Assembly (NCBI RefSeq): GCF_000026945.1
Contig: NC_012866.1
Span: forward strand, 434,001 to 498,000
Direction of reading: 5' to 3'
DNA length: 64,000 nt
Source of the DNA: Candida dubliniensis CD36
Taxonomy: Eukaryota; Ascomycota; Pichiomycetes; Serinales; Debaryomycetaceae
A program made the translations under genes and the position numbers. Positions 51,977 to 61,730 of this stretch are shown piece by piece (position 1 is the first letter of the stretch; each line of letters opens with the position of its first letter). Below the pieces are notes generated by a model. The model saw nothing but the letters and a program-made list of their open reading frames with translations. It did no database searches and was not told where the DNA came from.

Positions 51977-53296
51977 CTAAGATCTGTAGTCACCATTTAT
52001 AGTAACGTACTCGTGAGACAAATCACATGTCCAAAAGTCAGCATTTTGACCTCCATTCGTTCCTAAATTGACCTCAACAATCAAATCTTCATTTTGCAAA
52101 ATTTCCGATGCTCTTTCTTCATCGACTTGTTCTGGCTCCCCATTAACCAACAAATTCAAATGATCACTTCCATCAACAGGAACAAACTTGACACTAGTTT
52201 TTTCTGGAATCACCGAATTGGCAGAAGTAACATTTGCGTAGCCAATGGCACATAATATACGTCCCCAGTTTGCGTCTTTACCATACATGGCAGTTTTAAA
52301 AAGCGAGGAGTTTGCAATACTAGATGCAATGGATTTAGCGTCTTTATACGACAATGCATCTTTGACTCTGATAGTGATAAACTTGGTGGCACCTTCACCA
52401 TCTCTGACAACCAATTGAGCCAACTGTTGAGCAAAACCAACAATTTCAGTTTGCAAACGAGAATATCTTTCTGCACAAGAAGATGTGTTGTCAATAACTT
52501 CACCACCAGCAGCACCATTAGCCATTGCCACTATTGTATCATTAGTAGACATGTCACCATCTACGCTTATACTGTTGAATGATCTATCCACAGCATACTT
52601 TAATATCTGCTGCAAAGCTGATGGAGTTACCGGTGCATCAGTAACAAAGAATCCCAACAATGTGGCCATATTTGGACAGATCATACCGGCACCTTTACAC
52701 AAACCAGCTAATGTATAAGTGTCATCACCAATAGAAAAACGCTTAGTAACTAATTTTGGAAAAGTATCGGTTGTACAAATTGCAGTTGCACAGTCAATCC
52801 AATGTTGATGGGTGTTGCCTAAATGCTGGGATGCCAATTTCGGAATGCCACCCAAGATTTTATCAATTGGTAAATTGTTTCCAATAACACCCGTGGACAT
52901 GACCAAACTAGAATTTGTAGGATTATCCAAAACAGAATCAGTCACAAGAACCATGTCTTCGGCATCTCTCATACCTTGAGTACCAGTAACTGCATTGGCA
53001 TTCCCACTATTGATAACAAATGAGTTGATACCCAAACCCAGTTTTTCTTTTAATATTTTCTTTGAAACTTGCACGGGAGCGGCCTTAAATTTATTGACTG
53101 TAAATACTCCAGCAGCAGATGCATTCTTCCCAAACGTGTTTTGTAAAATAGCCAAGTCTAAAGATTTACCATCCTTTTTAACCCCACAATGAATACCACC
53201 CACAGCATAACCCTTTGGATAGACACCAGCTTTTGGGACAAATCGGCTGGCTTTATCTGACAAATGACGAATTGCAAATTTTGTTACCTTGTGCAT
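51977..53296 (-). CDS. ECM42: Ornithine acetyltransferase / N-acetylglutamate synthase (ArgJ family)
   Basis: 439 residues from ATG 53296 (the frame reaches a TTG two codons earlier). The basic N-terminus ([20 protein letters not shown]) is a mitochondrial presequence. The self-cleavage site is in [10 protein letters not shown], with nucleophile Thr212 that splits the precursor into alpha and beta chains. Other conserved blocks are [33 protein letters not shown] and GKDANWGRI. The enzyme moves the acetyl group from N-acetylornithine to glutamate, closing the acetyl cycle of arginine synthesis in the mitochondrial matrix. It is ARG7 (ECM42) in S. cerevisiae and ECM42 in C. albicans. It is divergent from RPO41 and convergent with YJU3, 40 bp apart. 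Confidence 0.95.
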   Translation of the reverse strand: MHKVTKFAIRHLSDKASRFVPKAGVYPKGYAVGGIHCGVKKDGKSLDLAILQNTFGKNASAAGVFTVNKFKAAPVQVSKKILKEKLGLGINSFVINSGNANAVTGTQGMRDAEDMVLVTDSVLDNPTNSSLVMSTGVIGNNLPIDKILGGIPKLASQHLGNTHQHWIDCATAICTTDTFPKLVTKRFSIGDDTYTLAGLCKGAGMICPNMATLLGFFVTDAPVTPSALQQILKYAVDRSFNSISVDGDMSTNDTIVAMANGAAGGEVIDNTSSCAERYSRLQTEIVGFAQQLAQLVVRDGEGATKFITIRVKDALSYKDAKSIASSIANSSLFKTAMYGKDANWGRILCAIGYANVTSANSVIPEKTSVKFVPVDGSDHLNLLVNGEPEQVDEERASEILQNEDLIVEVNLGTNGGQNADFWTCDLSHEYVTINGDYRS

Positions 53297-53772
53297 TTGC
53301 AAATGAATGTTGGCGATGTGTAATAAAGAGTTTTTTCTTATCAGGAGAATTTATTGTTACATTTGAAAGAAAAAAATGCCAAACTATTTTTTCAAAAATT
53401 TTTTTTTTTTTTTTTTTCGTTGAGTCAGACCAGTTTAAGCGCGATTTACCTAGTTTAGCAATGCATTTAGGGGGAGTTTACCCACTTTCTGGGTCGGAGT
53501 TGACAGTTGAATTAGATTTAATATAACCCATGGGGGTAAACTTATCCTTCATGTCATATATTTCTTTAACTCATCTTGGTTGGCCACTGGTAGTAACTAT
53601 CTACAAAAACTAAACGACCAGCTATTGAATGAATCTGCTTCTACTCGAGGTTCAGCTGAAGAATTGACAAAAAAGAAAAAAAAAAAAAAAGCAGAAAAAA
53701 TAAAACCAAACTCATGGACACTACATAATCCCCAATCATTGAACCTATTATCTGGCAACAAATGATGTTATC
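53297..53772. promoter_or_regulatory. Divergent promoter region, ECM42 / RPO41
   Basis: 476 bp shared by two genes for mitochondrial proteins. It contains a T run (about 53399-53417) and, near RPO41, an open stretch without an ATG (53511-53765) with protein-like composition (see Part 2). No Gcn4 site (TGACTC) was noted, although GAGTCA-like GTTGAGTCAG occurs at about 53420-53429; this is a perfect TGACTC in reverse and would suit arginine-gene control. Confidence 0.5.
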
Positions 53773-56700
53773 ATGCAAATACTTAGACTACTGGGGAGAC
53801 ATTTTTATAATATAACACTACAATGCTTGAAAAGGCGAATAACTACGCTACCTGCAACAGATCGATCTGTTAGTGATATCACCTCATCGATATTTGAAGT
53901 TACGAAAGAAATCAATCATGGGCCAAGAAGTGCAACAAAATCCATGAAATTTGTATCTCGTTTCTATCAAAGCGTTAAAGTCATGAATATTGAACTAATT
54001 TCCCGAATATTGACTGATATAGCGAATGATACATTAAATAGAGACAGTAATGAAATTCACAATTATGAGTTTTACTTTAATTGTTTAAAGATTGGATTGA
54101 ATTGTTTTTCTGAATCAAAATCAACCGATGCATTGTATCTACTACGAAATAATATTGAAGACTATAGACAAGTGACACTGAAAATCAAGGTGCTTGGAAT
54201 AGAACCATATTCAGAAATGAAAAATATCCAAAACATGTTTTTAAAAACAATATTGCACCTTTACTCAATGTCAAAACAGTCTGGCAAATCAAGACTTTTT
54301 ACTAACCCGATTATGGAGTACTTTTTACATATTTTGAAGAGCTTTAGCATTGACGTCCAAGAGTTTGCTGATGAGTTAACTGAGGAGAGTTTGCGACAGG
54401 CATTGACTGAAATCTGCTTCGCAAAACAGATTAGTGTACCGGTTGCAAAGAAAGCGGTAGAAAGAGAAACAGATTATCAGGTGTCCATTGATCAATACTT
54501 GGATGAGTATGGAGGGATAGACTATGACAACATTTGTAAGTATATATCGGATTATAAATTCACGTGGGGTGGTCAATATATCGAAGAAAAATTATTCAAT
54601 TATTATGATAGGCTCTCAACTGAAGAAAAATCTCAATTCATGGCGGAATACTTGAATTTCAACCAATCGAAAGAACTAATAATGGAGAAATATACCAATA
54701 GAATTGTACATATTTCACTGGAAGCATCTAGACAATTTGAAAAATCTTTCAAGTTTGGCATGAGCGAACAAAATTTGATTCAAGAATGGATAGCAGATAC
54801 AACCGAACAGATGGAAAATATTTTGGCATCAAAAACTCCATCGTCGAATGAAGAAGCTATCATTCATCAATTTAAGCCGTTTTTGGAAAAAGTAACAATT
54901 CAGTCGATTATTAACTATATTATTTTTTCAATTTTAGGCTCACCTGATGGGAAATTAACAACGATTATAGAAAAAATGAAGTATTCGTTTCCTAGTGTAT
55001 TATCACAACATGCATCTTCCAACTTGAAAGGTGAAATATTCCAATTTATACACGATGATGCATATATCAAATTGACTCATCAATTGGTTAAATTGATTAT
55101 GGAGAATTGCAAAATTGCAATGACAAATAAACAGATAGAACAGCTTCAGAATTCTTTAAAGTTAGAAAACAAAGATATTGCTCAACAATTCTTAATTTCC
55201 ACTGGTGATGGTAAATACCCTGCCTTTTGTAAGGAGACGAAACGAATAACTAGCAAGAACAAAACGTATATTACGGTGGAAGTGCATCCATATATAGAAT
55301 CAAAACTACAGTCTTTGAAGTTGGGGACTCATTTACATTATTTGCCAATGTTACATCCACCAAAACCTTGGGTGAGTCCTGAAAGTGGCGGTTATCTTAC
55401 AATAAAAACAAATTTTGTATCAACAAATGATTCTATTCAAGTAGAATTATTGAATAGAGCAGGTGTTAGAGGTCAGTTGGATAATGCTTATTCTTGTCTT
55501 GACCAAATGGGTAATACTGCTTGGGCAATAAATCCGTTTATGTTGGATATTTTCAATAAATTAATGGAAGAAGAACCCAATGGGTTTTTAAGTATTCCTC
55601 CGCTTGTTCCAGATGCAACCTTACCACAAAAAACCAAAACAGAATTGAAAAGCCTTCGAATAACTTTTGAAATAATGAATAAACTTGCCAATGCTTTTGG
55701 TAAAAATGGAGATTTGTTATACCATTGTTATAGTTTGGATTTCAGAGGTAGAGTATACCCATTTTCTCCCTTGACTCATTATGGAGGCGATTTAGCAAGG
55801 TCCTTATTTATGTTCTGGCATAGTGAGCCACTAGGACCAAATGGATTTTATTGGATAAAATACCAATTAGCCTCGTTATTTGGACAAAATAATTGTTTAG
55901 AGTTTTATGAGGAAAATCATGATAATATTGTTGACTCTGCTCGAAATCCAATGGGAGGAAGAAAATGGTGGATGAAAGCTGACAAGCCATTTTCAGCTTT
56001 GGCTGTTTGTTTTGAAATCATCAAAATATTGGACCATTGTAGGTCCGGTGGTAGGATTGAAGATTATAAATGTCGTTTTCCAATTCATCAAGATGGTTCT
56101 TGTAATGGGTTACAGCATTATGCAGGGTTAGCTGCTGATGAAACCGGTGGGGCTGCAGTTAACTTGATTAGACTGGAAACAAAACAAGATGTATATACCA
56201 AAGTTTTAGAGATTGTGAAAAAGAAAATTGAACAAGATGTGGTAGAACAAAATCTTGAAATAGATAAATTGGAAACTGCTGAGTTTTTTTTGCCAATTTT
56301 AAATCGGAAATTAGTGAAGCGTCCAGTGATGACAACCGTGTATGGGGTCACACTAGCTGGTGCTAGTTCACAAATATTGCAAACTATTAAAGAGATTGTT
56401 GAAGATCATCGTACCAATCCTTCAAAGACCACTTTTAGCAACGAGACATTGCATAAATTAAAATCTGTTCAATTATCACAAACATCGTACCTTGCACGAA
56501 AGATTTTGGATTCTATTGATGAATTATTTGTCCATGCCAAACAAATTGAAAAGTGGTTGTTACAAAACACAAAACGAATTCTTACTTCATATAATATAAA
56601 AACCATAGACCATTTGTTAGCGAATAATCTGAGCTTGTTTGAATCTATTTTCACCACCCCGGTGAGTTTTTTCCCAATGAGCTGGATATCACCTTGTGGG

Positions 56701-57408
56701 TTCCCTGTGATCCAAGCATATAGAAAGATTCCAACGATTAGATTTCATGGTGCCATAGGAAAGACAACTTGGAATAATTCCAGCAAACTATCACCAATGG
56801 ATAGACGCAAACATGAATTGGGTATTGCCCCGAATTTTATACATTCCTTAGATGCAGCCCATTTGTTTATGACGTGCGATAGTGCAAATAAAGCTGGTCT
56901 CACTTTTAGCGCAATTCATGATTCTTATTGGACACATCCTAATAATGTTGAAAACTTGTCGAGAATATTAAGAGAGCAATTTGTTGAGTTATATTCAATG
57001 GACTATTTGCAATATGTAAGACAAGATTTTATGAATCAAGTTAAAGGTTCTTATCAATTAGTTTATTTTAAAAAGAAGGATTATCCTGGACTAGCTAAGA
57101 AAATTATTGATATACGGAAACGTTATCGAGAAAAGAAAAAACCTCATAAACTTGCTTTTGAATTAAGGGAGATGACAGAGCAAGGAGAAGAACATATCAT
57201 GAGAAAATTATATCAAGAGTACCAACCAAGAATATTTCATATTGTTTCAGACAAGTGTTACGAGTACAAAAATGATATTGTTGTTCAACCAGAACCAAAA
57301 TGTACTGGAATGATGGAAATGTTCGTACCTGTTCTGATTATCAATGTGCCACCAAAGGGGAATTTAGACATATCAAAAGTACTAGATAGTCCATACTTTT
57401 TTTCATAA
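53773..57408 (+). CDS. RPO41: Mitochondrial RNA polymerase Rpo41
   Basis: 1211 residues, ATG 53773, starting with a basic presequence (LLGRHFYNITLQCLKRRI). The C-terminal half is a T7-like single-subunit polymerase. It has YSLDFRGRVYPFSPLTHYGGD; motif A with the first catalytic Asp in HQDGSCNGLQHYAGL (about D774); the O-helix-like motif B KRPVMTTVYGVT (about 853); and motif C AIHDSYWTHP with the second catalytic Asp (about D1050), preceded by NFIHSLDAAHL. The N-terminal half carries the poorly conserved extension for promoter and factor contacts. It transcribes the mitochondrial genome with Mtf1. It is slightly shorter than the S. cerevisiae enzyme (about 1351) owing to the N-terminal part. 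It is convergent with IWR1, only 72 bp apart. Confidence 0.96.
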   Translation: MQILRLLGRHFYNITLQCLKRRITTLPATDRSVSDITSSIFEVTKEINHGPRSATKSMKFVSRFYQSVKVMNIELISRILTDIANDTLNRDSNEIHNYEFYFNCLKIGLNCFSESKSTDALYLLRNNIEDYRQVTLKIKVLGIEPYSEMKNIQNMFLKTILHLYSMSKQSGKSRLFTNPIMEYFLHILKSFSIDVQEFADELTEESLRQALTEICFAKQISVPVAKKAVERETDYQVSIDQYLDEYGGIDYDNICKYISDYKFTWGGQYIEEKLFNYYDRLSTEEKSQFMAEYLNFNQSKELIMEKYTNRIVHISLEASRQFEKSFKFGMSEQNLIQEWIADTTEQMENILASKTPSSNEEAIIHQFKPFLEKVTIQSIINYIIFSILGSPDGKLTTIIEKMKYSFPSVLSQHASSNLKGEIFQFIHDDAYIKLTHQLVKLIMENCKIAMTNKQIEQLQNSLKLENKDIAQQFLISTGDGKYPAFCKETKRITSKNKTYITVEVHPYIESKLQSLKLGTHLHYLPMLHPPKPWVSPESGGYLTIKTNFVSTNDSIQVELLNRAGVRGQLDNAYSCLDQMGNTAWAINPFMLDIFNKLMEEEPNGFLSIPPLVPDATLPQKTKTELKSLRITFEIMNKLANAFGKNGDLLYHCYSLDFRGRVYPFSPLTHYGGDLARSLFMFWHSEPLGPNGFYWIKYQLASLFGQNNCLEFYEENHDNIVDSARNPMGGRKWWMKADKPFSALAVCFEIIKILDHCRSGGRIEDYKCRFPIHQDGSCNGLQHYAGLAADETGGAAVNLIRLETKQDVYTKVLEIVKKKIEQDVVEQNLEIDKLETAEFFLPILNRKLVKRPVMTTVYGVTLAGASSQILQTIKEIVEDHRTNPSKTTFSNETLHKLKSVQLSQTSYLARKILDSIDELFVHAKQIEKWLLQNTKRILTSYNIKTIDHLLANNLSLFESIFTTPVSFFPMSWISPCGFPVIQAYRKIPTIRFHGAIGKTTWNNSSKLSPMDRRKHELGIAPNFIHSLDAAHLFMTCDSANKAGLTFSAIHDSYWTHPNNVENLSRILREQFVELYSMDYLQYVRQDFMNQVKGSYQLVYFKKKDYPGLAKKIIDIRKRYREKKKPHKLAFELREMTEQGEEHIMRKLYQEYQPRIFHIVSDKCYEYKNDIVVQPEPKCTGMMEMFVPVLIINVPPKGNLDISKVLDSPYFFS

Positions 57409-57480
57409 CGTTGTTAGTAGTTACTTGATTTCATTGCAAAAAAAAAAAAAAAGGAGAAATTCAAATACGTTTATTATTAT

Positions 57481-58497
57481 TTATTTGTTATTTATCATAT
57501 TCTCTAGTTTATTGAACACTTTATCTCTATGAATTGCCATGGGATCATCAACATCAGACTTGAAAAACTGATTCCGTTTGAACCCATTAGATTCGTCTAT
57601 TTCTGCTTCATCTTCATAATAATTATCCTCAGCATTGAGATTTTCCAATTCTTCATAATCAAAATATTCATCATCTCCTTTGAATCCTACTCCGTCATGA
57701 GGTACATAACCTTCATCTTCTTCTAGTGAATCTTGTTCACTAAAAGCTCCTGCATCTTCGTCACTAGGATAATCGTTTTGATAAAATGATTCGGCATTGG
57801 AATCTTCGTCGTCGGTCAATACATTGGGTTTGGTTTCATCTTCCTCGTCATTCATCAATAAGTTGGTTTCATTTTCATCTTCAAAAAATCGAATATACCC
57901 TATTTGTGTCAGAGGATGGTTTGCTGAAGTCATTGGTTCACTATCTGTCAAATGATAAACATCATAAACATATTGGGCTTCTTCTTCTTCTTCTTCTTCG
58001 GCATCCTCTGCATTGACCAACTGTGCGGGACGTGAAGATTCTTCACTGGTGTTTCTCCGTCCTCTTTTTCTCCGTTTACTGTAGTCATTTTTCTCAAGTG
58101 ATAAAAATGAATCAAGCATATCAGAAAGTTCATTGGGGATTTCAATGTCTTCCTCTGTTTGGTGTTTGGGAATGACAAAATTTCTTTTGGCCGGCTCCGA
58201 TAAACTATTGTCATCAAGACTAGTTTGTGATTCAGACAATATCGTTTGAATAATCGATTCATCCTGAGCATTGACCTTGTTGGATTCATCTGTTCGGGCT
58301 AGTTTAAAAACATAATTGTGGTTTTCTGGTGGTCTTGTGGTGACTGGTGTTGTTGTGGGAGATAATCGAGGTGATGTCACAGGTGAAGAAGGTTTAGACC
58401 GCTTTACTGATCTTCTATCCTCGAGAATCAATGCTTGTAATGGGTCTTGGTGTCTTTTTCTCTTTATACGTAAGATTTTCGGTGGTTGATTAAACAT
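57481..58497 (-). CDS. IWR1: Iwr1, RNA polymerase II nuclear import factor
   Basis: 338 residues, ATG 58497. The N-terminus PPKILRIKRKRHQDPLQALI is the hallmark of Iwr1, with a bipartite basic stretch (RIKRKR ... KRSKPS). YVFKLARTDE and AQYVYDVYHLTDSEP follow. The C-terminal third is extremely acidic, with the family block around DEGYVPHDGVGFKGDDEYFD. Iwr1 binds assembled RNA polymerase II in the active-site cleft and carries it into the nucleus through karyopherin. A pure Glu run (about 169-175) is encoded by a CTT repeat on the + strand (57977-58000). It shares a short promoter region with no neighbour; TRS33 lies upstream on the same strand. Confidence 0.87.
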   Translation of the reverse strand: MFNQPPKILRIKRKRHQDPLQALILEDRRSVKRSKPSSPVTSPRLSPTTTPVTTRPPENHNYVFKLARTDESNKVNAQDESIIQTILSESQTSLDDNSLSEPAKRNFVIPKHQTEEDIEIPNELSDMLDSFLSLEKNDYSKRRKRGRRNTSEESSRPAQLVNAEDAEEEEEEEAQYVYDVYHLTDSEPMTSANHPLTQIGYIRFFEDENETNLLMNDEEDETKPNVLTDDEDSNAESFYQNDYPSDEDAGAFSEQDSLEEDEGYVPHDGVGFKGDDEYFDYEELENLNAEDNYYEDEAEIDESNGFKRNQFFKSDVDDPMAIHRDKVFNKLENMINNK

Positions 58498-58703
58498 GTT
58501 TTGGGTGTATGTGTTTGAAATGGTAGAGGATAAGCAATAAATACTGGGGCAAACAAAAGAAAAGAGATGTTGAAAAACAAAGAGAGCTATTTATCAGTGG
58601 GCGGCCGGGCGGGCTAACTATCAGAGCTACTGGCAGCAGCAACACAATCAAAGCGGAAAGGAAAAAAAAAAAAAAAAAAAAAAGAATACAATGGCCTATT
58701 AAT

Positions 58704-59342
58704 CTAATTATTTATGCTAGTGTGAATATTAAATACCACAGCAGGAAATTGAGTTATTTCTGCTGAAACATTAGCTTCAATGCCAAAACTCATCAATATC
58801 CCTCGTATTACACCACAAGGGAACCATAAGTATACTTTTGCCTTGGCCAAGGTCTCTTGCATACCTTTAGAGCTATTGAGCGGAGAAATCAATTTGTAGT
58901 TGTTATCAACCAAAACAAACGTTCCTCGGTGGTTAGTTCTTAAATTATCCATTTGTTTGTTATACAAGCATTTCCAAACGTCTCGACAGACAAATTTCAT
59001 AATGTCCAAAATATCCACCACCTTGTTGCCAGAGCTTTTATATAGTAACACTTCAGCTATTTTCAATCCCAAACTGTATCCATATGCCTCCACTCTGATT
59101 GTGACTTCGTCATTGTCTAATAACGGTGAATCCAAAACGTTAACGGTTCCAGGAAAATCGTTTTTAATTGTGGAAAGTTGTTGATCTATTCTGGTTTGTT
59201 CAGACTCTTCTGCAAATGTCGAGACAGTTGGGTCTAAAAGTTTATGCGAAACTCGGATAGATGTAGGCACCAACTCTTGAAGCAAAAATTGTAGACTTGT
59301 ACTGCTAACATATGTTTGTTTGTCTAATATATCCTCTGTCAT
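58704..59342 (-). CDS. TRS33: TRAPP complex subunit Trs33
   Basis: About 212 residues from ATG 59342 (the frame reaches a GTG at 59357). It has the Bet3-like alpha/beta fold: SSTSLQFLLQELVPTSIRV near the start, GYSLGLKIAEVLLYKSSGNKVVDILDIMKFVCRDVWKCL in the middle, and a C-terminal sheet (PCGVIRGILMSFGIEANVSAEI). Trs33 (TRAPPC6) is a core subunit of the TRAPP complexes that activate Rab GTPases Ypt1 and Ypt31 in Golgi traffic. Together with EXO70 it is one of two vesicle-tethering genes in this window, not adjacent to each other. Confidence 0.86.
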   Translation of the reverse strand: MTEDILDKQTYVSSTSLQFLLQELVPTSIRVSHKLLDPTVSTFAEESEQTRIDQQLSTIKNDFPGTVNVLDSPLLDNDEVTIRVEAYGYSLGLKIAEVLLYKSSGNKVVDILDIMKFVCRDVWKCLYNKQMDNLRTNHRGTFVLVDNNYKLISPLNSSKGMQETLAKAKVYLWFPCGVIRGILMSFGIEANVSAEITQFPAVVFNIHTSINN

Positions 59343-61730
59343 TGTCCACAAATTCACAGTTGATAGATGTTGGGACTAGATGTGGAGAGTGACTTGTCCA
59401 AGTGTCGTTTTGGTGCAATTTTTTTCCTCTCGTCTCTGATTTTTCACACACACACACACACACCAGAAGTCAAATATGATCGATACAATGGAGATTTAGA
59501 TAGGGCGATAGAGGATAAGAAAAGATCTTGAATGTAAATATCACAACCTTACTTAATGAACAACAAAATGACAAACATCAAAGAAGCCACTAGTAAAACA
59601 CCAGAAGTAAGTGGCAAAACGACCCAACAGAAAGAAAAATCTACCAGAGCCCGTCAAATATTGTATGGAAAGGCATCCCTTTGCTGGTCCATTTCCTCTT
59701 AATTAAAAGTAGATTTGTATACCATATACAGAAGCCCTTATTTACCTATCGTCAACTTGAAGTCTTCATCTATCCGTCGTGATACTATCAGGAAACTAGA
59801 GTGGGTTTGAAACAAGATACACGACAAATAGATATGTGTGATTTGAATGGTCGTGTAAATTGTACCAGACTTTCAGTGTGTGTGTGAACCAGAACAAGCA
59901 GAAGAAGAAAAATAAACTTTTGTGTGACTCTCTGTCGAAGTTTATAAACGGACACATGTGCGTGTAAGTTAGATAAAATTGAGTTGAGCAAAAGAACACG
60001 CCTGTGAAAGATTAATTAGTCGTGTCATAATGGAGAAAAAAACTGGGTCAAAAGCAATTCCCACCCACAATTATTTTTTTTTTTTTTTGGGTGGTGGTTG
60101 ATTGGTTTAGTTGGGAAGTATAAATCTTGTTAATTTTTGTTTCTAATTTTCATTTAATTTTCTTTATTTTTTTTTTTAACACCCACATTCACATCCACCT
60201 GTAGTTAATCTTGACACACACACTATAATTAACTATTGGTATTGAAAGGGTTGTGATAATTGGTGTTTCTTCTCTTTTGTGTAGTAGTTTTTAGATGACA
60301 TATCAAAGTCAATATTAAGTTACTGTTAAACTGTACTGGTAGCACTTCAAGGTAATAGTTATGAATCTAAACAACAGAGAAACACCCAACTACCACTATA
60401 ACTGGAGTTGCTTCAAAACCATAAAACATTTTACTATTTAGTATAACAGAAAACAAACCAAAGTTTCCTCTCAATTTAAGAGCATAACAAGAGTTTAGAT
60501 ATAAGAAACACCGATAAAGGATTATCTGTTATGATGACAGCTGCACTGCATTGAAGTTCCAAAATGAAAACACGTATTGTCTTTGTTTATCCTGTATTCG
60601 CGAAAGGAAATCATTGTGATTATTGTTGTTGTTGTCGTTCTTGTTGAGAAAGTTGTTGTTGTTGTTGTTAGCACAATACAATTGACACAAAATATCCTTA
60701 ACAATAATAATATTCATATTCTATTAACCTTTCTCAAGCTAACTAAAATAATTTCTTAATTTCTTCAAAAAATTCTTTTTTGTTTTTGTTTCTAATTCTT
60801 ATTATTGTTGAGTTTGAATTGTAAACCCGAACAATATATAAAAGAGAATACAAGTCATTCTTATAATTCAGTATCGTTTTTTTTTTTTTTTTTCATTACC
60901 ACCATTAACATTGGCCATTTTCCGTTGTCTAATATCATTTATTCTTTCGTTTGTTCCCACTTACTTCTATATTCTATCTATTAGTAATTTCACCACCGTC
61001 ACATTTATATTTTCAAAACAAAGTCATTTTTTTTTGGGGTTTGGTTTACCCGTGGTTCATTCATCAATTTCTCATTTTTATATTCACAACTTTTTCAAAA
61101 GAAAGAAGAGAAAAAAAAAAAAACTTACTAAAAAAAACGAAACAAAACAAAACAAACCCAGAAAAAAAAAAAAACGAGATTAAACCATACAACCCATTTA
61201 TCAATACAATTCATCACAACTAATCACATCTCAACAACAATAATACTATCATAATCATTATCGTTAACTTTATAAACAAGGTCTACACATATATTGTGCA
61301 CATTAGATTTCTGTTTTTTATTTTTTTTTTTCGGTAAAGAAGCCTTTACCACCTGAGAAACACTTTTTTTTTTGTTTTTATTATTTTGAGTTTGCCACTG
61401 TCAAGAAACAAGAATACTATACCAAGTAAATAACTAGTGAGATTCAAAAAGAACCCCGTTCCAGCTTATCAAGCATTATAGCTATTCATTAATATATTTC
61501 AAGTTAGGAATATTCCTATATCAACCACCACGTTAAGAGATTTGATTATTGAGTATTGTTTTCATTTTATTTATCCTTCCTCCTTTTTCCTTTGCATTGA
61601 AAAGCTACAATATTTAACAATCACTGATACTTATAATTCATTATACATTTTTTTCTTTTCATTTTAAAGAAAAGATCATCTTTCTAGCATCGACATAGAT
61701 ATTTCATATTATCATACATTTTTTTTTTGC
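59343..61730. promoter_or_regulatory. 2.4 kb divergent region, TRS33 / WHI3
   Basis: No credible gene. It has A/T homopolymers, a (CA)n run at 59447-59462, a GTT-rich stretch at 60620-60668, and tracts of T, A and pyrimidines between 60880 and 61730. Most of it probably serves WHI3, including a long 5' leader; the open frames here (up to 90 codons) are Lys/Phe-rich by-products of A/T runs. Confidence 0.5.

Noticed and set aside
53530..53597. Possible intron GTAAAC...GGTAG giving an ATG to the small frame before RPO41
   Set aside because: The 5' splice site is not a yeast consensus and the exon phases do not join.
60911..61223. Overlapping 90-codon frames upstream of WHI3
   Set aside because: Composed of Phe/Ser then Lys/Asn runs produced by T- and A-rich tracts; starts are not ATG.
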